13,906 bases of DNA from JAGOUU01 sp964387745 (GTDB lineage Bacteria; Pseudomonadota; Gammaproteobacteria; JAGOUU01). The DNA is taken from assembly GCA_964387745.1 (NCBI GenBank), contig CAYLXL010000049.1, positions 1 to 13,906 of the forward strand, in the 5' to 3' direction. The position numbers were made by a program, and so were the translations under genes. Numbering within the stretch: position 1 is the first letter of the stretch; each line of letters begins with the position of its first letter. Shown piece after piece: positions 1-8,300 of this stretch. The notes under the pieces were generated by a model. The model searched no databases. It was not told the origin of the DNA and saw only the letters and a list, made by a program, of their open reading frames with translations.

Positions 1-121
1 ATATAGCATGTGAGTCAGTTTTCTGTGGGTGTGATTTAATTATGATTCAACACGATAACATAATCACCAAGAGGTTAGTTCTGCAGATTTATTGATTCAA
101 ATCAGATAGTTATAAAAACCT

Positions 122-151
122 CGAAATTTTTGTAAATTTTTTAAAATTTCG
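122..151 (-). terminator. Possible weak terminator after spoVR
   Basis: Nine-base perfect inverted repeat, CGAAATTTT (122-130) and AAAATTTCG (143-151), with a 12-base loop. On the minus strand it lies 60-90 bases past the spoVR stop and is followed by AGGTTTTTA. The stem is AT-rich and the T-run short, so this is only a candidate intrinsic terminator for the prkA-yeaH-spoVR transcript. The rest of 1-210 shows no gene or other feature that I can support. Confidence 0.35.
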
Positions 152-210
152 GCGAAAATTGTAATGTAAAATAAAAATTGGACGTAACATGTTGAAATTA
201 TACAGTTAGC

Positions 211-1755
211 TCAACTATTAAGCTGATTTACCCGATCAGCACAGCAATCATAACGTTTAGTAATTTCGTTTCTGATAGGACAATAAGACTCCAATACCAC
301 ATCAAACCCCCATATACGCTTCACGTGCTTGAGCATTTCTTCGGTATGGTTATCTAAAGGATGTTGACGGTACTGGGTGTGCCTCAGGGTTAAACTGCGG
401 TCGCCTTTATGATCAACATTATAGATTTCTATATTGGGGTCTATATTACTTAAGGTATATTGATCCGCTAAGGCATTACGGATGTACTGATAGCCTTGTT
501 CATCGTGGATAGCACTGATTTCTAGTTCTGGTTTTTTTTCGTTGTCTAAAATAGTGAATAGTTTTAACTCACGAATTAAATGCGGGGAGAGAAACTGGCG
601 AATAAAACTCTCGTCTTTATAGTTACGCATTGCATTATCTAAAGATTCAAGCCAGTCAGTATTAACCAGATTAGGGAACCATTCTTTGTCTTCATCTGTT
701 GGATTAGTACAGATGCGTTTGATATCAGTAAATATACTAAAACCTAAGGTATAAGGGTTTAATCCAGAATAGTGTTTGTGATCATAGGGTAATTGTTTTA
801 TAACTTCAGTGTGTGACTGTAATGCTTCTAGAGTAAAGCCTTCGGTTACATAACCTAAATCATAAAGATCATTAATAATTGTATAGTGCCAAAAGGTGGC
901 CCAGCCTTCGTTCATAATTTTAGTTTGTCTTTGCGGGTAAAAATACTGGGCTATTTTACGGACGATACGGATGATTTCACGTTGCCATGGTTCTAGAAGA
1001 GGGGCGTTTTTCTCAAAAAAATATAATAAATTTTCTTGCGGTTCTTGCGGGAATCGTGTATTTGTGGCAATTGTTGTTGGGTCTTTTTGTGGAAGTGTGC
1101 GCCATAAGTCGTTTACTTGTAATTGTAAGTAACGTTCCCGTTCATCTTGACGCTTTACTTCTTCTGCTAATGAAATTTTTGAGGGGCGTTTGTATCTGTC
1201 GACACCTAAGTTCATTAGAGCATGACATGAGTCCAAGAGATCTTCTACTTGATCGATGCCGTATTTTTCTTCACACTGCGCAATATAGTTTTTAGCAAAT
1301 AATAAATAGTCTATTATAGAGTCAGGGCTGGTCCAGGTTTTAAATAAGTAATTAGATTTAAAAAAAGAATTATGGCCATAGCAGGCATGGGCTATTATAA
1401 GAGCCTGTAGAGCCATAGTATTTTCTTCTAAGAGATAAGATATACACGGGTCTGAATTAATTACGATCTCGTAGGCAAGCCCCATGTGACCACGTTTATA
1501 ATGTTTTTGAGTTTCTAAAAATTGTTTACCAAACGACCAGTGGTTATAGCCTAAAGGCATGCCAACTGATGAGTAAGCATCGAGCATTTGCTCAGACCCA
1601 ATGATTTCTATTTGATTGGGATAGGTGTCGAGTTTATATTTATTATGAGCTAAATCAGCAATAATTTTATCGAACTGTTCTAATAGTTCGAAGGTCCATT
1701 CGGATGAAGTTGTTAAGTAACGTGTGGCTTGTTTTTGTGATATTTTAGTATCCAT
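211..1755 (-). CDS. ycgB: SpoVR family protein (YcgB-like)
   Basis: The product is 514 residues, close to the roughly 510 of E. coli YcgB, and full length. The SpoVR hallmarks are present: the N-terminal SEWTFELLEQFD (18-29), the histidine-bearing AHACYGHNSFFK (122-133, H123 and H128), MNEGWATFWH (281-290) and HYSGLNPYTLGF (328-339). The family is named after a Bacillus spore cortex protein but is widespread in non-sporulating Gammaproteobacteria, where its biochemical role is unknown. The conserved His/Glu set hints at metal binding (inference). There is no signal peptide or membrane segment, so it is probably cytoplasmic. It is the last gene of the prkA-yeaH-spoVR cluster, about 100 bases after yeaH. 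The ATG has only a weak upstream GAG as ribosome binding site. The family call is very secure; the symbol follows E. coli. Confidence 0.95.
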   Translation of the reverse strand: MDTKISQKQATRYLTTSSEWTFELLEQFDKIIADLAHNKYKLDTYPNQIEIIGSEQMLDAYSSVGMPLGYNHWSFGKQFLETQKHYKRGHMGLAYEIVINSDPCISYLLEENTMALQALIIAHACYGHNSFFKSNYLFKTWTSPDSIIDYLLFAKNYIAQCEEKYGIDQVEDLLDSCHALMNLGVDRYKRPSKISLAEEVKRQDERERYLQLQVNDLWRTLPQKDPTTIATNTRFPQEPQENLLYFFEKNAPLLEPWQREIIRIVRKIAQYFYPQRQTKIMNEGWATFWHYTIINDLYDLGYVTEGFTLEALQSHTEVIKQLPYDHKHYSGLNPYTLGFSIFTDIKRICTNPTDEDKEWFPNLVNTDWLESLDNAMRNYKDESFIRQFLSPHLIRELKLFTILDNEKKPELEISAIHDEQGYQYIRNALADQYTLSNIDPNIEIYNVDHKGDRSLTLRHTQYRQHPLDNHTEEMLKHVKRIWGFDVVLESYCPIRNEITKRYDCCADRVNQLNS

Positions 1756-1775
1756 ATATTATTCTCATAGAACAT

Positions 1776-1790
1776 TGATGCCAGGCATCA
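1776..1790. repeat. 15-bp odd palindrome before spoVR
   Basis: TGATGCCAGGCATCA is a perfect palindrome around a central A, 20 bases upstream of the spoVR start codon. As DNA it resembles an operator half-site pair. As minus-strand RNA it could fold into a six-pair hairpin with a three-base loop just ahead of the ribosome binding region. No T-run follows it, so it is not an intrinsic terminator. Function unknown. Confidence 0.5.
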
Positions 1791-1802
1791 TGGTGAGCTT
1801 TG

Positions 1803-1829
1803 GTAGGGGCGAACGCCGTTCGCCCCTAC
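1803..1829. repeat. GC-rich perfect palindrome (REP-like)
   Basis: Two perfect 12-base arms, GTAGGGGCGAAC (1803-1814) and GTTCGCCCCTAC (1818-1829), enclose the loop GCC. The sequence is far richer in GC than its surroundings. GTAGGGGCGAA-type palindromes are familiar as dispersed intergenic repeats in many unrelated bacteria (from memory, not searched). It sits in the yeaH-spoVR gap, where the transcript would carry a very stable hairpin. No T-run follows on the minus strand, so it is more likely a dispersed repeat or an mRNA-stability/processing element than a terminator. Confidence 0.75.
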
Positions 1830-1855
1830 ATTCTTTAACTATTCACATTCAGTAT

Positions 1856-3121
1856 TTAAACCTTCGCCTGTTTCTTAAATAGCGTTCGAAACACTGGGTA
1901 TATATCTCCATGGTTTTTAATATGTTGCATGGTAAAATTATTGTATTGTTGCGCTATGCCTTGATAAGCTTCCCACAAACTTTGATGATGCCTTGGCATA
2001 ATTTCAATGTAACTAAAATATTGTAAATTTGGCATAATATTATCTACAATGATATCTCGGCAACGTGGCGAGTCGTTGTTCCAGTTATCACCATCAGAAG
2101 CTTGCGCAGCATAAATATTCCAATCTTGCTTGCTATAACGAGTTTGAATTAATTGTGACATGAGCTCTAAAGCGCTTGAAACAACCGTGCCGCCAGTTTC
2201 TTTTGAGTAAAAAAACTCTTCTTCATTGACTTCTTTGGCGCTAGTGTGGTGTCTGATGAAAACTACTTCAATTTTTTCATAGACTCTGGTTAAGAATAAG
2301 TATAATAAAATAAAAAATCTTTTGGCCACATCTTTTTTTACTTCGTCCATAGACCCAGAAACGTCCATAATACAAAACATCACAGCGCCACTAGAGGGCT
2401 GTTGCACAATTATTTTATTATTGTATTTAATATCAATGCTGTCGATAAAGGGGATATTGTCTAAGTGAGCTCTAGCTTGGTTAATTTGTTCCTGAATTGT
2501 TTTAATTTGTACTGTATCGTTTATATTTTGCGCAATCAATAATTTTTGTTCTAATTTTTTAATGTGAGCATTACCAGCTCCCCTTAATGCTAATTTGCGA
2601 CCTACAGCACGGCGCATGGAGCGCGATATATTAATGTTGGTAGGTACACCTGTAGAAGTAAATCCTGCTCGAATTGATTTAGGGGTTTTTATATCATGTA
2701 ATTGTTTTTTAATTAAATGGGGCAGTTCGAGATCATCGAAAAATAGTTCCAAAAATTCTTCGCGGGAGATTTCAAAAGCAAAATTATCTTCGCCTTGTCC
2801 AGTATTGCTCGCGGTTGAGTTTTGCCCTAAGCCGCTACTCTGTTTTTCTGGGCGTTTAATGGTATCGCCTTTTGAATATTCTTTATTACCAGGTAAAACC
2901 TGCTCATATTCGCCGCCAGGTCCTTGGCGAAAATTAGGTTCGTTTAAATCTTTGGCAGGTATATTGACGACTTCACCTTGTTCTATATTAGTAATGCTAC
3001 GGCCATTGATGGTTTCAGAAACTGCTTTTTTTATTTGGTTCTTGAAGCGACGAATAAAGCGTTGGCGATTAACTAAGCTTTTATTTTTATTATTATTCCG
3101 TCGGTCAATAAACTGGGTCAT
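1856..3121 (-). CDS. yeaH: YeaH family protein with VWA domain (DUF444)
   Basis: The product is 421 residues, against about 427 for E. coli YeaH. It begins with the basic MTQFIDRRNNNKNKSLVNRQ typical of the family, followed by a low-complexity Gly/Ser/Gln linker (about 60-112). The C-terminal half is a von Willebrand A-like domain with a MIDAS metal site: DVSGSMDE (253-260, the DxSxS motif), TGGT (309-312) and ASDGDNW (341-347, D343). The protein is thought to act with the PrkA kinase in stress and stationary-phase adaptation; its molecular partner is not established. Its ATG lies one base after the prkA stop (TAA-T-ATG), and AAGAG at the end of prkA can serve as the ribosome binding site, so translation is very likely coupled. 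The gene is intact with no sign of transfer. Confidence 0.95.
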   Translation of the reverse strand: MTQFIDRRNNNKNKSLVNRQRFIRRFKNQIKKAVSETINGRSITNIEQGEVVNIPAKDLNEPNFRQGPGGEYEQVLPGNKEYSKGDTIKRPEKQSSGLGQNSTASNTGQGEDNFAFEISREEFLELFFDDLELPHLIKKQLHDIKTPKSIRAGFTSTGVPTNINISRSMRRAVGRKLALRGAGNAHIKKLEQKLLIAQNINDTVQIKTIQEQINQARAHLDNIPFIDSIDIKYNNKIIVQQPSSGAVMFCIMDVSGSMDEVKKDVAKRFFILLYLFLTRVYEKIEVVFIRHHTSAKEVNEEEFFYSKETGGTVVSSALELMSQLIQTRYSKQDWNIYAAQASDGDNWNNDSPRCRDIIVDNIMPNLQYFSYIEIMPRHHQSLWEAYQGIAQQYNNFTMQHIKNHGDIYPVFRTLFKKQAKV

Positions 3122-3122
3122 A

Positions 3123-5045
3123 TTATGAACTCTTACGCACGCGCAAGTACCACTCGCACAATAGTCTTACTTGTTTTTGGGTATAGCCTTTACTCATCAT
3201 GCGTTCAACAAATTCATCATGTTTTTGTTGATCTTCGTTAGAGGTTTTGGTGTTAAAAGAAATAACTGGTAGTAAATCTTCTGTATTAGAGAACATCTTT
3301 TTCTCAATGATTGCCCTTAGTTTTTCATAACTAGTCCAATCAGGATTTTTGCCATTATTATTAGCTTTGGCTCGTAGAACGAAGTTCACTATCTCATTCC
3401 GAAAGTCTTTAGGATTGGATATACCAGCTGGCTTTTCAATCTTTTCTAACTCTTCGTTAAGCGCATTGCGATCAAATAATTCGCCGGTATCAGGATCTCT
3501 GAACTCTTGATCTTGAATCCAATAGTCAGCATAAATAACATAACGGTCAAATAAATTTTGTCCATATTCTTTATAGGATTCTAGGTAGGCAGTTTGAATT
3601 TCTTTACCAATAAAGTCTACATAACGGGGTGTGATAAAGCCTTTGATATAAGATAAATATCTTTCTGCAACTTCTGGTGGAAACTGTTCTTGTTCTATTT
3701 GTTTCTCAAAAACATAGAGTAAATGCACAGGGTTTGCTGCTATTTCAGAGTGATCAAAGTTAAAGACTTTGGACAAAATTTTAAATGCAAAACGCGTCGA
3801 TAAACCAGTCATGCCTTCGTCAACGCCAGCATAGTCCCTGTATTCTTGATAAGATTTTGCTTTAGGATCAGTGTCTTTTAGATTGTCACCATTATATATT
3901 TTCATTTTAGAAAATATACTAGAGTTTTCTGGTTCTTTTAGTCTGGACAGCGTACTGAACTGCGCAAGCATTTTTAAAGTATGCGGGGCGCAAGGAGCAT
4001 TTTTTAAAGAGCTATTATGTAATAGCTTCTCATAAATTTTAACTTCTTCTGAAACGCGCAAACAATAAGGTACTTTAACTATATAAACACGATCTATAAA
4101 AGCCTCGTTGTGCTTATTATTTCTAAATGTTTTCCACTCTGCTTCATTTGAGTGGGCTAGAATAATACCAGAGAAGGGCATCGAGCCAAGACCCTCAGTA
4201 CCATTATAATTACCTTCTTGCGTGGCTGTCAGTAAAGGGTGGAGTACTTTAATAGGTGCTTTGAACATTTCGACGAATTCTAATAAGCCCTGGTTTGCAC
4301 GGCATAGGCCACCGGAAAAGCTATAGGCATCAGGATCATCTTGAGAGTAACTTTCTAGTTTTCTGATATCAACTTTACCTACTAAAGACGATATATCTTG
4401 ATTGTTGTCATCACCAGGCTCTGTTTTGGCTATACCTACTTGATTCAGTTTAGATGGCCAAATTTTTATTACTTTAAATTGAGTAATGTCGCCATTAAAT
4501 TCTTGTAAGCGTTTGACCGCCCAAGGTGACATGATAGGGTTTAGATATCTTTTGGGTATGCCATATTCTTCTAGTAATAAATCGCCATCTTCTTCTGGTG
4601 AAAATAACCCTAAGGGGCTTTCAAATACAGGAGAGCCTTTGATTGCATAAAAAGGCACAGTTTCCATAAGTTTTTTTAACTTTTCAGCTAATGAAGACTT
4701 ACCGCCACCGACAGGGCCTAATAAATACAGTATTTGCTTGGCTTCTTCGAGGCCTTGGGCTGCATGTTTTAAATAAGCCACTATATTTTCAATCGCTTCT
4801 TCCATGCCATAGAATTCATCAAAAGCAGGGTAGCGCTTAATGATTTTATTAGAAAAAATACGTGATAAACGGGCATCATTTTTAGTGTCAATATATTCTG
4901 GCTCGCCTATGGCCATTAAAAGTCTTTGGGCAGCAGAGGCGTAAACTTGCGGTTGCTCTTTACATAGCGATAAATACTCCTGGATAGTGTACTCTTCGTC
5001 CTGTCTTTGTACGTATCTGTCAGAGTAATTTTTGTATAGACTCAT
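3123..5045 (-). CDS. prkA: PrkA family serine protein kinase (YeaG)
   Basis: The product is 640 residues, close to the 644 of E. coli YeaG. The N-terminal part is an AAA+-like PrkA domain: Walker A GPVGGGKS (110-117), the family signature YSFSGGLCRANQGLLEF (241-257) with a Walker B-like GLLEF, a sensor-like LAHSNEAEW (296-304), and FIDRVYIVKVPYCLR (316-330) with a possible arginine finger R319. The C-terminal PrkA domain covers roughly 400-635. Family members show kinase activity on Ser/Thr substrates, and the E. coli protein supports survival of nitrogen starvation. It is cytoplasmic. The ATG has a good Shine-Dalgarno AAGGA nine bases upstream on the minus strand (5055-5059). It is the first gene of the leftward cluster and is transcribed divergently from gdhB. 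Confidence 0.96.
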   Translation of the reverse strand: MSLYKNYSDRYVQRQDEEYTIQEYLSLCKEQPQVYASAAQRLLMAIGEPEYIDTKNDARLSRIFSNKIIKRYPAFDEFYGMEEAIENIVAYLKHAAQGLEEAKQILYLLGPVGGGKSSLAEKLKKLMETVPFYAIKGSPVFESPLGLFSPEEDGDLLLEEYGIPKRYLNPIMSPWAVKRLQEFNGDITQFKVIKIWPSKLNQVGIAKTEPGDDNNQDISSLVGKVDIRKLESYSQDDPDAYSFSGGLCRANQGLLEFVEMFKAPIKVLHPLLTATQEGNYNGTEGLGSMPFSGIILAHSNEAEWKTFRNNKHNEAFIDRVYIVKVPYCLRVSEEVKIYEKLLHNSSLKNAPCAPHTLKMLAQFSTLSRLKEPENSSIFSKMKIYNGDNLKDTDPKAKSYQEYRDYAGVDEGMTGLSTRFAFKILSKVFNFDHSEIAANPVHLLYVFEKQIEQEQFPPEVAERYLSYIKGFITPRYVDFIGKEIQTAYLESYKEYGQNLFDRYVIYADYWIQDQEFRDPDTGELFDRNALNEELEKIEKPAGISNPKDFRNEIVNFVLRAKANNNGKNPDWTSYEKLRAIIEKKMFSNTEDLLPVISFNTKTSNEDQQKHDEFVERMMSKGYTQKQVRLLCEWYLRVRKSS

Positions 5046-5100
5046 AACACAAGGTCCTTGTTGCTTTAATTTTATAAATTATTTTTACATTATTTTCTTA

Positions 5101-5106
5101 AGTATA
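5101..5106 (-). promoter_or_regulatory. Candidate sigma-S-like -10 for prkA
   Basis: On the minus strand 5110-5098 reads GATTATACTTAAG, which resembles the stationary-phase sigma consensus CTATACTTAA except for the -13 C. It would give a leader of about 50 bases ahead of prkA. No good -35 is visible 17 bases upstream, which sigma-S promoters tolerate. E. coli yeaGH is RpoS-dependent, which makes the guess reasonable, but in AT-rich DNA such matches are common. Confidence 0.25.
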
Positions 5107-5188
5107 ATCTATAAAAAACGCTCTCACCGTTAGAAGTTTGATAATATTTTTTTATGGCCAGGTTGTTACTGATTAAACTAACAAGTAT

Positions 5189-5217
5189 ATAACAATATAT
5201 TTAAAAATATATGTTAT
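5189..5217. repeat. AT-rich inverted repeat in divergent spacer
   Basis: ATAAC (5189-5193) plus ATATATTT (5195-5202) pair with AAATATAT (5205-5212) plus GTTAT (5213-5217). That makes 13 pairs with one bulged A at 5194. It sits midway between the divergent prkA and gdhB genes and could bind a regulator of either. It could also be a chance product of the AT-rich background, although the GTTAT/ATAAC ends are not simple AT runs. Confidence 0.35.
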
Positions 5218-5241
5218 CAAGCCTAGATTATTATATGGCTC

Positions 5242-5264
5242 TATAATTAGAGAAGAGATATAAT
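5242..5264 (+). promoter_or_regulatory. Candidate -10 region(s) for gdhB
   Basis: Two exact TATAAT hexamers occur at 5242-5247 and 5259-5264, 40-60 bases before the gdhB start. Neither has a convincing -35 at 16-18 bases. The second would give a leader of about 30 bases. The spacer is so AT-rich that exact -10 matches carry limited weight. Confidence 0.3.
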
Positions 5265-5303
5265 TTAGTATAGTAAATTTCATTAATAGGGTTAGAAATC
5301 CAA

Positions 5304-8300
5304 ATGCAAGAGTTCAATAATAATTCCGCGGTCTCACCAGAGCGAGAAGAATTTAAAAGAAACCTGAATAAGATCATTGATGCTAATTTCTCGTCTAATC
5401 AAGCTGAACAACTAAAGATATTCGCGCAGCATTACTACAAACTAGTTGCAATCGAGGACCTGCAAAAACGCAATATTGATGATTTATACGGTGCTGTATT
5501 GTCACATTGGAATTTTTTATCAGCAAGCGACAGTGAAAAAACTTATGTTAAAGTCTATAACCCTGAGTTTGAAAAACATGGTTGGCGTTCAGCGCATACA
5601 ATCATTGAAATTGTGCATCCTGATCTTCCTTTTTTAGTTGACTCAGTTAGTCGGGCCATTTCGTTTTTAAATCTTACTAATCACTTAATGATTACCCCAG
5701 GTAGTGTCAAAGTTACTCGTGATAAAAATAATCAAATTACTGACATTAAGCTACCAGATTACAGCAAAAATACTACTTCGGATTATGATAGTATTATTTA
5801 CATAGAGGTAGATAAGCAAGACAACAAAAAAGATTTACGTAAAATTGAAGGCTATATTCAAGAAGTTCTCTCAGACGTACGAGTTGTCGTTCACGATTGG
5901 CAAAAGATGCGTGATCAAGCATCAGCAATTAAGCTTGAACTTGATCAAGCTAATAATAAATATAATCATGATGAAGTTAAAGAAGCCACAGACTTCATAC
6001 AATGGTTAGCAGAAGATCATTTTACTTTTTTAGGTTGCTGTGACTATGTTTTTGTAAAAGACGCGACTAGTAATAGTGAGACATTGCAATTAATTGAACA
6101 ATCAGGCTATGGTATCTTATCTCAAGCAAGTAGATTTAAATTAGAACAGTGCTTTGCTGGTTTACCTAGTGACGCTAAATTTTTTACAACACGTGATGAG
6201 CTTATTGTAATTACCAAGTCGAACATGTTATCTACGGTTCATCGCTCTAGTCATTTGGACTATATTGCTGTTAAACTATTTGGACCTGATGGCGACATTT
6301 TGGGTGAGAGAAGATTTTTAGGTTTATACACTGCGGTTACTTATAATAGCTCTATTAGAAGCATTCCGTTCTTAAGACGTAAAGCTAATATTATTTTCGA
6401 AAAGGCTAATTTATCACTCAATACACATGCAGGTAAAAATTTATTATACATACTAGAAACACTGCCGCGCGATGATTTGTTTCAGGCATCGGAACAAGAA
6501 ATACTAGATATCGCTATTGGCATTTTGCATATGCAGGAACGTAAACAGGTTAGACTGTTTATGCGAAAGGATATTTTTGATCGTTTTTATTCATGTTTGG
6601 TATACTTACCACGAGAAATATTCAATTCAAGAAAACGCAAAGAAATCGGTGATATCTTATTAAAAGAATTAGAAGGCCATGAATTGTCATTTATGGTTTA
6701 TTTTCCTGAATCTATTTTAACTAGGATTCATTTTATTGTTCGGCTGCCATTGGACAAAAAACTTGATACTAAAGTTTCTTTGAAAGAAATCGAAAATAAA
6801 ATAATCGAATGTTGTAAAGGTTGGAAAGAAGAGCTACATCAAGCTTTGATTGATGATTTGGGCGAAGAACAGGCCAATATATTATTTGCACGTTATAGTG
6901 ATGCCTTTCCAGCTAGTTATAGTGAATTGTATAATGCTCGTAAAGCTGTGTTTGATATTGTTCATATCGAAAAAGTTATCAATGGCTCAGAAATTGCTAT
7001 GAGTCTTTATCGACCGCTAGAAGAAGAGCAGAAGAAAGTGAGATTAAAATTATTTAATCACTATAAACCACTTCCACTTTCAGAGGTCTTACCTGTGCTT
7101 GAAAACATGGGAATGCACGTACAGAGTGAAAACTCAAATTGTATTACTCTGAATAATAGGGTCACAGAGACTATAGCTGGTTCACATGTTTTAGATCAAG
7201 CAGCTGTTGATAGCTGTTATATTAATGATTTTCTTATGGAACATGTATCGGGTGAAATAGTTTTAGTTGAAAAAATTTCAGAAAATTTCCAAGAAGGCTT
7301 TTTAAAAGTCTGGAACATGGAAGCAGAAAATGACAAATTCAATCAATTGATTATTGATGCTAATTTATCATGGCGAGAAGCGGCAATTCTAAGAGCTTAT
7401 TGTAAATATTTCAGACAAATTGGATTTACATTCAGCGAGATTTATATTCAAGACACGGTGCTAAAAAACAAAGATGTTGCACAGGATTTAATTGCTTTAT
7501 TTAAAGCAAGATTCTGTCCATCAATCGATCGTTCTACAGCAGCTGCTACAATGGCTGAGCAAGAAATTAAAACAAGGATTCTAGAGGCACTTGATAAAAT
7601 TACTAATCTTGATGAAGATAGGATCTTACGCAGGTTTTTAGATGTAATTTTAGCTACTTTAAGAACAAATTTCTTTCAATTAGACCTCTCTGGTAAATCT
7701 AAAAATTACATATCATTTAAGTTTGACCCTAAGTTGATCCCAGAGCTTGTTTTGCCATTACCAATGTTTGAAATATTCGTATACTCGCCACGTGTAGAAG
7801 GTATACATCTAAGGGGCAGTAAAGTAGCTCGCGGTGGTTTACGTTGGTCTGATAGACGCGAAGATTTTAGAACAGAAGTATTGGGCTTAATGAAAGCACA
7901 GCAAGTTAAAAATGCTGTTATCGTACCAGCAGGAGCCAAAGGCGGCTTTGTGTGTAAACAATTGCCATTAAATGCTACTCGTGAGGAAATAAGCCAAGAA
8001 GTTATTGCATGCTATACAACTTTTATCCGTGCATTATTAGATGTAACGGATAATATTGTTAACGATCAAATAGTTCCACCTACAAACGTGGTTAGACTCG
8101 ATGATGATGATACTTATTTAGTAGTTGCTGCAGATAAAGGCACAGCATCTTTTTCTGATATTGCTAATAACGTATCTAACGAATATGGTTTTTGGCTGGG
8201 CGATGCGTTTGCATCTGGTGGTAGTTATGGCTATGACCATAAAGGTATGGGCATTACAGCTCGTGGGGCCTTTGAATCGGTAAAAAGACATTTTCATAAA

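Noticed and set aside
987..1295. 102-codon plus-strand frame with hydrophobic N-terminal stretch, opposite spoVR
   Set aside because: It is antisense to a conserved region of spoVR. The apparent membrane segment arises from antisense reading of AT-rich codons.
1803..1829. Palindrome read as an intrinsic terminator of yeaH
   Set aside because: No T-run follows the stem on the minus strand, and spoVR downstream belongs to the same conserved gene set.
2595..3128. 177-codon open frame on the plus strand, opposite yeaH
   Set aside because: It lies almost wholly within yeaH on the other strand. Its Ser/Arg/Leu-rich translation resembles no family and looks like an antisense shadow of the conserved gene.
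5046..5303. A sigma-54 promoter for prkA or gdhB in the divergent spacer
   Set aside because: I looked for TGGCAC-N5-TTGC-like sequences on both strands and found no acceptable match.
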